DNA of 6,438 nt from BMS3ABIN03 sp964418885 (GTDB lineage: Bacteria; Bacteroidota; Ignavibacteria; Ignavibacteriales; Ignavibacteriaceae): assembly GCA_964418885.1 (NCBI GenBank), contig CAYQNW010000125.1, positions 1 through 6,438 on the forward strand, given 5' to 3'. The translations under genes and the position numbers were made by a program. Below the pieces are notes generated by a model, which was given only the letters and a program-made list of their open reading frames with translations, searched no databases and was not told the origin of the DNA. Of the stretch, positions 1 through 6,323 are shown one piece after another. Numbering within the stretch: position 1 is the first letter of the stretch; each line of letters opens with the position of its first letter.

Positions 1-368
1 GCCCAGAAGAACCTGTCTTCTATAAATGTTTTATCACCAACCTGTAAAAGGCTATTCCAGTCGGAGGCGACTCTTGCTTCTTCTTCTACAATGTTTGGGA
101 AATCATTTTTTAAAAGAGGACCGATAGGTGGTGCAACTCTTGCAAGATGAAGATTTGAAGTTCCATCCCGGTTAAACCATTCGCGTGATACCCTGTAAAT
201 CCTGTCTGCATTTTTATTAAATCTATCGTAGCTTAATTCATCCTGTATAAAAAGAATTATCAGAATGCTACAAGCCATCCCAACAGCAAGTCCCGCAAGG
301 TTAATAAAAGAATATATTTTAAACCTTGCAAGATTTCTCAATGCTATTTTAAAATAGTTCTTGATCAT
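1..368 (-). CDS. MacB/FtsX-type ABC transporter permease A, N-terminal part (runs off the left edge)
   Basis: This is the first 122 codons of an inner-membrane permease of the MacB/FtsX family; the C-terminal part lies beyond the left edge. The ATG at 368 opens MIKNYFKIALRNL, a short basic amphipathic N-terminus, followed by a membrane segment at about residues 19-41 (containing NLAGLAVGMACSILII). Next comes the family signature DELSYDRFNKNADRIYRV and the start of the periplasmic MacB_PCD-like domain (about residue 58 onward). It aligns without gaps to permease B over the first 60 residues, with about 35 identical, which supports the start. The ribosome-binding site is weak: GTGAG at 374-378, five bases from the ATG. 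In this family such proteins work with a MacB/LolD-type ATPase in mechanotransmission or export; the substrate cannot be told. A 410-base gap separates it from permease B, so it may be transcribed separately. Confidence 0.93.
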   Translation of the reverse strand, partial: MIKNYFKIALRNLARFKIYSFINLAGLAVGMACSILIILFIQDELSYDRFNKNADRIYRVSREWFNRDGTSNLHLARVAPPIGPLLKNDFPNIVEEEARVASDWNSLLQVGDKTFIEDRFFW

Positions 369-643
369 GATAACTCACTTTAAGTTTATTGATAATCCGA
401 TAATCAAACCGGTTTTAATCTATTGGACTTAAAACCTTAAAAGAATCTCCTTTTAAAGTGATCCCTCTGGGAAATGGTATGTGATCTTCGTTGAATTCTT
501 TTCTAAAAAGATTTCGATTCTAATTTTGAAATTTTACCCCTCTTAGGAAGAAAACCATTCATACAAAGACAAATTATGATGATAAGTTTTATGCCTTATG
601 AATCTGGCTGTGCTTTTGCCTTAAAATACTAAAAATGAGCGTG

Positions 644-659
644 TTTCAAATATTTGAAA
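644..659. promoter_or_regulatory. Perfect 16-bp palindrome, possible operator
   Basis: The sequence TTTCAAATATTTGAAA is its own reverse complement and lies about 280 bases upstream of the permease A start. Its AT richness raises the chance of random occurrence, but a perfect 16-bp dyad is the usual size for a site bound by a dimeric regulator. Function is inferred only; no regulator gene is in the window. Confidence 0.35.
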
Positions 660-678
660 ATTTTATGTTAATTAAAAC

Positions 679-714
679 CGTTCGGTATCAAACACTTCTG
701 TTCATATCCGAACA
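679..714 (-). promoter_or_regulatory. Two similar dyads 20 bp apart, possible tandem operator
   Basis: Read on the minus strand, TGTTCGGATATGAACA (714 to 699) and TGTTTGATACCGAACG (694 to 679) share the pattern TGTTyG-N5-GAAC. The first has perfect 5-base inverted arms, TGTTC and GAACA; the second is a weaker dyad. They start exactly 20 bases apart, close to two helical turns, which would put two bound dimers on the same DNA face. They lie about 310-345 bases upstream of the permease A start and just after the 3' hairpins of permease B. No regulator is encoded here, so the role is an inference. Confidence 0.35.
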
Positions 715-740
715 ATATTCATTCATATCTAAGTGACTCG

Positions 741-763
741 ATCCCGATAAAAAACATCGAGAT
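741..763 (-). terminator. Hairpin downstream of permease B, possible terminator or 3'-end stabiliser
   Basis: On the transcript strand the arms ATCTCGAT (763 to 756) and ATCGGGAT (748 to 741) form an 8-bp stem with one U-G wobble and a 7-base loop, GTTTTTT. The U run is in the loop and none follows the stem, so this is not a classical intrinsic terminator. It starts five bases after the stop-codon hairpin. Permease C has an equivalent hairpin in the same place with a different stem sequence. Confidence 0.45.
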
Positions 764-767
764 TTCC

Positions 768-796
768 GCATTACGATACTACTCGTATCGCAATGC
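768..796 (-). other. 12-bp hairpin spanning the stop codon of permease B
   Basis: On the transcript strand GCATTGCGATAC (796 to 785), coding for part of the ALRYE end, pairs with GTATCGTAATGC (779 to 768), of which all but the first base is untranslated. The loop is five bases, GAGTA. The stop TAG occupies the last two loop bases and the first base of the 3' arm. One pair is a G-U wobble in RNA. The same hairpin is present, fully Watson-Crick, at the end of permease C. Confidence 0.6.
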
Positions 797-3130
797 TTCG
801 ACAGGATTTGCTGTTGCAGCTTTTATTGCTTGAAAGCATACAGTTGCCAATGCAATTACTAAAGCAATCCCACCGGAAAGAACAAATACCCACCAGCTTA
901 TTTCTATTCTGTATGCAAAATCCTCGAGCCATTTATTCATAAAATAATATGCTATTGGCAAGGCAATTACATTAGCTAGCAAAACCCATTTTAAAAAATC
1001 ATTTGATAGCAAAGACACAATTCCGGGTATTGTGGCTCCAAGAACTTTTCGTATTCCTATTTCTTTAGTTTTACGAACTGCTGTAAAAGAAGCTAATCCA
1101 AACAATCCAAGACACGAAATAAAAATGGAAATAAGAGAAAATATTTTAAACAATTCTGCTCTCTGGTTTTCCGCTTTATATAATTCTTCAATGTCCTGAT
1201 CAAGAAAATGATATTCAAAAACGTAATTGGGATATGATTTCGATAAAACATTTTTTACATAATTAACTGTTGCCGAGATATCCTGGGATTTTATTCTTAT
1301 TCCTAAACATCTAAGTTGTTTAGGATAAAGTACTATTGCTATCGGTTCTATCTTAGAATGAAGTGATTCGAAATTGAAATTTTTCACAACCCCTATAATT
1401 GTCTGATTTTCACCAAATAGATTCATTGTTTTCCCAACGGGAGATTTTATATTCATTGCTTTAACAGCAGCTTCATTTACAATAATTGCATCTGTTTTAT
1501 CGGTGCTATGTTCTTCCGAGTAATACCTCCCTTCAGCTATACGCATTCTATACGTTTCCAAAAAATGGTAACCGACCTCAAGGATATTCACGGAAACTTC
1601 TTCACCGGTCTGACGACCGGACCAATCACGAATTTTTTGATCCCAAACAACATTGTCTAATTTAAAACCTGAAGCACCAACATTTACGATATTAGGATTT
1701 TTCAATAACTCATGCCTAATTGCTTCATTATTGAAACCGGGGGTAAAGGTGTAGAGCAGATTTTCTTTTGCAAATCCCAAATTCTTTTGTTGAATAAAAT
1801 CCATCTGTAGTGATATTATAATTGTAGAGGCAATAATTATAATCGATATTGCAAACTGGAAAACTATGAACATCCTTCTTATTAGTGTTCCTGTTTTTTT
1901 CGTTTCCATCCTTCCTTTTAAAGTTAATGCCGGATGGAATGATGAGAGATACCAAGCAGGATAACTGCCAGCCAGCAAACCGGTAAAAAGAACTATGATA
2001 ATAGCCGATAATATTAACCCTGGAGTTGAGAAATAAATTTCAGAATTATTACCCGTTATGATTTCAAACGGACGATGAAATAATTCAATTAGCATAATTG
2101 CTATAGGCAATGCGGCAAAAGCAAATATGCACGCTTCAACAAGATATTGATAGATAATCTGTTTTTTATATGCGCCGAAAACTTTACGAATCCCGATTTC
2201 CTTCGCACGTCTCATTGACATAGCGGTTGAAAGGTTCATGAAATTAATACAAGCAATTATCAACACAAATACCGCTATGATACTGAATAATCTTACATAA
2301 GTACCGTTTCCTACCGGACCCAGGTAGTTCTTAATTTCAGCATTAAGATAAACTTGTGTAAGTGGTTGCAGATATAGTTTTTGAGAGCCCTGCTGTTTAT
2401 GACTGTTATAACATTTGGTAATTTTATTATCGAGACTCGGAATATTGCTTCCCTTCTGAACTAATACATATGTGGCAAATGAATAATTCGACCATGCCTC
2501 TCCGAAGGTTGGGCGATACCATTCTTTAAGGAGATTAAATGAAAACAAAAAATCAAATTGTATATGAGAGTTTTGGGGTACGTTCTTAACAACTCCCGTA
2601 ATATGAAAAGGTTCTTTTTTATCATACCTGTTATTAATATAAATTACTTTCCCAATTGGGTCTACATTACCAAATAATTTTTTCGCCATATCTTGTGTGA
2701 TGACAATACTATGCGATTCGGATAATGCTGAGTTCGGGTCTCCTTCGATTAGTGGAAAGGAAAATATTTTCAGAAATGATTGGTCAACATAAAGACTATT
2801 TTCACGTAGATTTATTTCATTATAATTGATCTGCCACTGTCCTCCAACCCAAGCCCTAGTATAATTTTTAATCTCTGGGATTTCCTGTCCAAGAGCAGGA
2901 GCCAAAGCACCGCAGGTTCCTGCACTTGGTCCATTTTTCAAATCAAAAATCACCCGGTATATTTCATTTTTGTTTTTATTAAACTTATCATAACTCAATT
3001 CATTATTCACCCAAGATATAATCATGAAAGTGCATGCCATGCCAATTGCTAAACCACTGACATTAATTATTGAATATAATTTTTGTTTCCGGAAATTCCT
3101 GAATGATATTTTCAAATAATTTTTGAACAT
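779..3130 (-). CDS. MacB/FtsX-type ABC transporter permease B, complete (783 residues)
   Basis: This is a full-length inner-membrane permease with the duplicated MacB_PCD-FtsX layout. Visible parts are: a membrane segment at about residues 19-41, followed by NELSYDKFNKNKNEIYRV; a first periplasmic domain at about 45-275; an FtsX core with membrane segments near 280-303, 326-350 and 370-395; a fifth segment near 418-441; a second periplasmic domain at about 445-655; and a second FtsX core with segments near 660-684, 711-731 and 746-768. The coupling-helix motif EIGIRKVxGA occurs in both halves (310-320 and 690-699). The protein ends in NPVEALRYE, typical of the family. The start at 3130 is supported by AAAAGG at 3139-3144 and by alignment with permease A. 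It lies 22 bases after the hydrolase stop, so the two are probably one transcript. No ATPase is adjacent and the substrate is unknown. Nothing suggests a frameshift or truncation. Confidence 0.95.
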   Translation of the reverse strand: MFKNYLKISFRNFRKQKLYSIINVSGLAIGMACTFMIISWVNNELSYDKFNKNKNEIYRVIFDLKNGPSAGTCGALAPALGQEIPEIKNYTRAWVGGQWQINYNEINLRENSLYVDQSFLKIFSFPLIEGDPNSALSESHSIVITQDMAKKLFGNVDPIGKVIYINNRYDKKEPFHITGVVKNVPQNSHIQFDFLFSFNLLKEWYRPTFGEAWSNYSFATYVLVQKGSNIPSLDNKITKCYNSHKQQGSQKLYLQPLTQVYLNAEIKNYLGPVGNGTYVRLFSIIAVFVLIIACINFMNLSTAMSMRRAKEIGIRKVFGAYKKQIIYQYLVEACIFAFAALPIAIMLIELFHRPFEIITGNNSEIYFSTPGLILSAIIIVLFTGLLAGSYPAWYLSSFHPALTLKGRMETKKTGTLIRRMFIVFQFAISIIIIASTIIISLQMDFIQQKNLGFAKENLLYTFTPGFNNEAIRHELLKNPNIVNVGASGFKLDNVVWDQKIRDWSGRQTGEEVSVNILEVGYHFLETYRMRIAEGRYYSEEHSTDKTDAIIVNEAAVKAMNIKSPVGKTMNLFGENQTIIGVVKNFNFESLHSKIEPIAIVLYPKQLRCLGIRIKSQDISATVNYVKNVLSKSYPNYVFEYHFLDQDIEELYKAENQRAELFKIFSLISIFISCLGLFGLASFTAVRKTKEIGIRKVLGATIPGIVSLLSNDFLKWVLLANVIALPIAYYFMNKWLEDFAYRIEISWWVFVLSGGIALVIALATVCFQAIKAATANPVEALRYE

Positions 3131-3138
3131 TGTTTTAA

Positions 3139-3144
3139 CCTTTT
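3139..3144 (-). promoter_or_regulatory. Ribosome-binding site of permease B
   Basis: AAAAGG on the minus strand lies eight bases upstream of the ATG at 3130, inside the 22-base gap after the hydrolase stop codon. It supports this start and coupling of the two genes on one transcript. Confidence 0.6.
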
Positions 3145-3152
3145 GTTATCAC

Positions 3153-6100
3153 TTATTCAACTTTTTTTATCTCGGTATCTTGTCCACCTTGATGAACAAT
3201 CATTTTATCAACAGTCCCGTTTTCGTTTTTGTTAAAAGTTATTTGTACATCCATTGCGTCAATAAAATATTCTGTTTCCGACGACGGGTAAAGTTGAATT
3301 ATAGCTCCATCGGGTGTTTTAACATTAAGTTTTCCGTTATTAAACATTATACTCAAGCTGAAGCCTCCGGGAGCTTCATACTTGCCTACAAATGTTTTGC
3401 ATACTACTGAATCTATAGCCGGTATGTTTTCTACTGTAGTTGTAAAATCAGGTAATACTTTGCGGACAGGACTATTTTTTCTTAATTCTTTATCACCAAC
3501 CCCCAGCAACTTATCATTAATCTGCCAATTATAATCGAAGGAACCAAAAGCTATATATAATTTTTCGATAGATCTACCAAGATGATTATTTGGAATGCAT
3601 CCGTCCTGAATAAGGAAATCATAATTAGAACTATTATTATTATATAAAAACATTCCCGAACTCGAAGTCGCGCCAATTACCGAAACATATCTTCTCGAAT
3701 TATAAGGATTAGGATAAATCATTTGAACGAATGCGTCATTTGCCTGAAATTTTCTTCCGGCTATTTCTATTTCATCAGAGGAAATTTTTAGCGGAATTTT
3801 ATCACCCAGCATTTTAGTAATTAAATTATCATCAGCACCACCGTAAAGAATCAAAGAATATTTTTTCAAATCATCCTTACTTAAATCCACATCCTTAAAA
3901 ACACGCGGTTCATATTTCTGCCAGTTCTTCCAATAATTAATAAATTGCCCGGCTTTGGTGTTTATCATTTTTGTCATCAGCGAATCTTTCGAGATCGTTC
4001 CGATAACAACTGCAAAAGGTGTAGTGGTTATATCGGAAATCATTCCGGCTAATTGGGGAGTTTTATGTAAAAGCGCCGGTTTATAGTTTTTGTCTCGCAA
4101 AGTTATTTTTCCGTCTATAACTTTTGTATTTCGTATATCATTTACATTCCAAATTACTTTTACCGGTTTTTCAGGATCAATCAATTTAGCAGAAGGAATG
4201 AGTTCAATTTCTAAAACATTTTCGGTTGATAACTTAATTGTATTATTTATAAGTACTTCAGCTTCTGCTGTGACAAATGAATCTGGATTATCCAATTGAG
4301 TGATCTTTACCCAGTGTGCAGATGCGTATTTCAAATCTGCAGACCTAACTCTAACTTTAGTAGGACTCGCATTCCTTTTATGTTCCAGGAACCACGGAAT
4401 TAATTGACCATAATACTCAATGCCTTCATGGCCAAAACCAGGGTATTCATGATAGCGAATATCATATCCCCACCTCTGAAGTGTTTTTACCAGGTATCTC
4501 GAATTATTAACATCTACAGATTTATCAATATCACCGTGTGTAACAAAAACCGGTGTGGTTAACAAAGCATCGGCATGTGAAAGAGAACTGCTGGCTTCAG
4601 CATTAAAAAGAGCACGACCTGAAAGTTTTGCAATTTCGTCTTCATTCATTCCGACATGGTAATCCCACCCCCCGTAAACGGGTGCAATTGCGGCAAATAA
4701 TTCGGGATGTCTTGTCCCAACGTTCCATGTTCCACCGCCACCCATTGATTCACCTTTTAAATAAACTCTATCTTCGTCAATATTAAATTTCTGTTTTGCC
4801 AGCTCTATACATTTGAGAATGTCCTGATCTCCAATTCCCAGATAACTTGTATTTCCTCTTCCGTGAGGCTCCATATAAATAATAGGATATTTATCGACCA
4901 CATCGTTATGTCTTTGATCGATAGACCACCAGTTAACATAAATCGGATTATCGCCGTTATATCCGTGAAGCATTACCACGAGTGCCCATTTCTGTTTCGG
5001 ATTATAATTTAATGGAAGATACGTCCGGCAAAATTGCGGCGTGTTATCAACAGGATCAATATAAGTCAGCCTGACAAATCCTTCAGCGTGGATGCTTCCT
5101 ACTTTTCCGGCTTTATCAAGTAATAGCTCTTCATATTCCATCAGCGGCGAATATAAGTTCCGTATAATTGAAGAATCAATTTTATTCGGATCAAAATGAA
5201 ATCTTTCAGTTAACATTTCGCCAAGCATTTTGTGATGATAATCTTCCGGTGTTTTAGGATTTTCAGGAACGCTTGATAAAAGTTCCTTTGCTTCTTTTAT
5301 GACATCTCCTTTAAACCAAAAGAAGTAAGCAGTCATTATTTTTGCATGAGTATCATGGGTTTTAAAATATATATCATAAACTCCATCGGACCATTTTTTT
5401 GTATCGAAAATAACCTGCTCTCCACGTTTAGCATTTTTTTCGGCAATTACTTTACCGCCTGCAGCAACTACTTTTACGTTAACATCAAATTTTTGAATTT
5501 CGGGATTGAGTGTTCTATCTGTTTTTATAATTAGTTTATCTTTCTCGCCAGGTAATACTATACCCGGTGATAATTTGAAATCATCAATCAGAGAAAATTT
5601 ATCCGGCTCAATTATTCTGAATCTAAATCCCCATGTCCATCCATCATGAACTGATTTAATCAGAATTGAATTTTCTCCTTTTACCATATCAACTTCAATC
5701 TGGTTATCATCCAGTGCGGCTTGATGGTCATCTCTGCTTTCATAAACAATTTTTCCGTTAACCCATAGCTTGTTACTGTTGTTTTGAGCAAATGATAAGA
5801 CCACCTTTCCATCGTTTTTTCTTTTCACATTAGTAAATGCATAAATAACTTTGCTATTAAATTCACCTTCCTGAAGCACATCGAAAAAATTGATATAATT
5901 GTATGGCGAGTGGTAGTTCTTCCATTCAAGCGTTGCACCGTTTGGAAGTTTGTGAATCATTCCAAGTACAGGTTTAATTCCCAATTCACCACCATGCTCC
6001 TGGAGAAAATCGGTATTATATCCTTTATCGTCTTGATTTGGAAAACCGCCTACGACAAGCCAGTCTCGAATAAATCCTCCGGTAGCAGTTCCCCAGGGAA

Positions 6101-6200
6101 AACGCGTCTCGTCTTTTAGTGAAGTCTGCGCAATGATGCTGATATTCGCAGATAAGAAAACGATGAGGATGAAAATTCTTGTATAAAAATTCTTATTCAT
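3153..6200 (-). CDS. Secreted multidomain alpha/beta-hydrolase (prolyl oligopeptidase-like, with DUF3471-like C-terminus)
   Basis: The protein has 1015 residues from the chosen start. Residues 1-24 form a signal peptide (basic start, hydrophobic core, likely cut in IIA-Q); there is no lipobox cysteine. About 30-200 is a beta-sandwich of the sugar-binding/jelly-roll kind (KLWVNGKIVYES, then GENSILIKSVHDGWTWGF). About 205-300 is probably another beta-domain. About 370-607 is the hydrolase core, with oxyanion motif LHGYNG (411-416), nucleophile Ser485 in GESMGG, Asp559 in HGDIDKSV and His591 in GFGHEG, a complete triad. About 615-700 is beta-rich (SAHWVKI, then NVLEIEL). About 725-890 has SLILYGGADDN and MIYPNPYNSRRYVSVIGAT, which I recall from large secreted hydrolases of environmental bacteria. 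About 935-1015 resembles DUF3471. It is likely an esterase or peptidase acting outside the cytoplasm; the substrate is unknown. An ATG at 6257 is also in frame, but the start at 6200 has GGAG seven bases upstream and directly opens the signal peptide. It is flanked by permeases on the same strand. Confidence 0.92.
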   Translation of the reverse strand: MNKNFYTRIFILIVFLSANISIIAQTSLKDETRFPWGTATGGFIRDWLVVGGFPNQDDKGYNTDFLQEHGGELGIKPVLGMIHKLPNGATLEWKNYHSPYNYINFFDVLQEGEFNSKVIYAFTNVKRKNDGKVVLSFAQNNSNKLWVNGKIVYESRDDHQAALDDNQIEVDMVKGENSILIKSVHDGWTWGFRFRIIEPDKFSLIDDFKLSPGIVLPGEKDKLIIKTDRTLNPEIQKFDVNVKVVAAGGKVIAEKNAKRGEQVIFDTKKWSDGVYDIYFKTHDTHAKIMTAYFFWFKGDVIKEAKELLSSVPENPKTPEDYHHKMLGEMLTERFHFDPNKIDSSIIRNLYSPLMEYEELLLDKAGKVGSIHAEGFVRLTYIDPVDNTPQFCRTYLPLNYNPKQKWALVVMLHGYNGDNPIYVNWWSIDQRHNDVVDKYPIIYMEPHGRGNTSYLGIGDQDILKCIELAKQKFNIDEDRVYLKGESMGGGGTWNVGTRHPELFAAIAPVYGGWDYHVGMNEDEIAKLSGRALFNAEASSSLSHADALLTTPVFVTHGDIDKSVDVNNSRYLVKTLQRWGYDIRYHEYPGFGHEGIEYYGQLIPWFLEHKRNASPTKVRVRSADLKYASAHWVKITQLDNPDSFVTAEAEVLINNTIKLSTENVLEIELIPSAKLIDPEKPVKVIWNVNDIRNTKVIDGKITLRDKNYKPALLHKTPQLAGMISDITTTPFAVVIGTISKDSLMTKMINTKAGQFINYWKNWQKYEPRVFKDVDLSKDDLKKYSLILYGGADDNLITKMLGDKIPLKISSDEIEIAGRKFQANDAFVQMIYPNPYNSRRYVSVIGATSSSGMFLYNNNSSNYDFLIQDGCIPNNHLGRSIEKLYIAFGSFDYNWQINDKLLGVGDKELRKNSPVRKVLPDFTTTVENIPAIDSVVCKTFVGKYEAPGGFSLSIMFNNGKLNVKTPDGAIIQLYPSSETEYFIDAMDVQITFNKNENGTVDKMIVHQGGQDTEIKKVE

Positions 6201-6207
6201 AACACAT

Positions 6208-6211
6208 CTCC
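6208..6211 (-). promoter_or_regulatory. Ribosome-binding site that fixes the hydrolase start
   Basis: GGAG on the minus strand lies seven bases before the ATG at 6200, ideal spacing for a Shine-Dalgarno site. The in-frame ATG at 6257, 19 codons upstream, has only AGG two bases away and would put a basic, polar extension before the signal peptide. Confidence 0.75.
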
Positions 6212-6272
6212 GTTTTTTTACAAAATTTTGAAATTTCGAGTTTACGTTATTACTCATAACCTAAGCCATTAT

Positions 6273-6289
6273 TCCCGACAGGGTCGGGA
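6273..6289 (-). terminator. GC-rich hairpin downstream of permease C
   Basis: The arms TCCCGAC and GTCGGGA form a perfect 7-bp stem around a 3-base loop (CCT on the transcript strand). It starts five bases after the stop-codon hairpin of permease C and is followed by AATAATGG, not a U run. It could be an RNA 3'-end stabiliser or a weak terminator between permease C and the hydrolase. It sits where permease B has its own second hairpin (741-763). Confidence 0.5.
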
Positions 6290-6294
6290 TCTCC

Positions 6295-6323
6295 GCATTA
6301 CGATACTACTCGTATCGTAATGC
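6295..6323 (-). other. 12-bp hairpin spanning the stop codon of permease C
   Basis: The arms GCATTACGATAC and GTATCGTAATGC are perfect reverse complements around the 5-base loop GAGTA (transcript strand). The TAG stop at 6308-6306 is split between the loop and the 3' arm. The untranslated arm is identical to the one after permease B, whereas the coding arm differs by one base. Confidence 0.65.

Larger units (their letters stand above)
369..778 (-). other. 410-base gene-free region upstream of permease A
   Basis: This is the only gap above 300 bases. I see no gene with a start codon of useful length on either strand. From the permease B side it holds the 3' arm of the stop-codon hairpin, a second hairpin (741-763), two similar dyads (679-714), a perfect palindrome (644-659), a weaker TTAAAAG/CTTTTAA inverted repeat (437-456) and the 10-bp palindrome AAACCGGTTT (406-415). 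An open frame without a start codon covers 519 to 415. On the minus strand I found no convincing -35/-10, sigma-54 -24/-12 or Bacteroidota -33/-7 promoter, although the length and the dyads suggest a control region for permease A. Confidence 0.6.

Noticed and set aside
437..456. TTAAAAG/CTTTTAA inverted repeat, with AAAGGAG within it on the minus strand
   Set aside because: The Shine-Dalgarno-like AAAGGAG is not followed by a usable start codon at the right distance, and a 7-bp A/T-rich dyad is weak.
741..796. Dispersed transposon end or insertion-sequence terminal repeat
   Set aside because: The repeat with 6273-6323 continues into homologous permease coding sequence and no transposase or target duplication is seen, so gene-end paralogy explains it better.
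1605..1620. CCGGTC/GACCGG hairpin inside permease B
   Set aside because: A perfect 6-bp stem with a 4-base loop, but it lies in coding sequence for SGRQTGE and has no counterpart elsewhere in the window; a chance dyad is enough.
1728..1955. Minus-strand open frame of 75 codons inside permease B in another frame
   Set aside because: It overlaps the well-supported permease frame completely and has a low-complexity Asn/Tyr/Ile-rich translation without family resemblance.
3123..3410. Plus-strand open frame of 95 codons opposite the end of the hydrolase
   Set aside because: It lies entirely opposite real coding sequence except for the first bases, has cysteine- and phenylalanine-rich antisense-like composition and no recognisable domain.
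5346..6119. Plus-strand open frames opposite the hydrolase (5346-5534 and 5910-6119)
   Set aside because: Antisense shadows of a continuous coding region, with no ribosome-binding site or protein features.
6201..6257. 19-codon N-terminal extension of the hydrolase from an ATG at 6257
   Set aside because: The extension is polar and basic and lies before a good signal peptide. GGAG seven bases before the ATG at 6200 gives a much better start.
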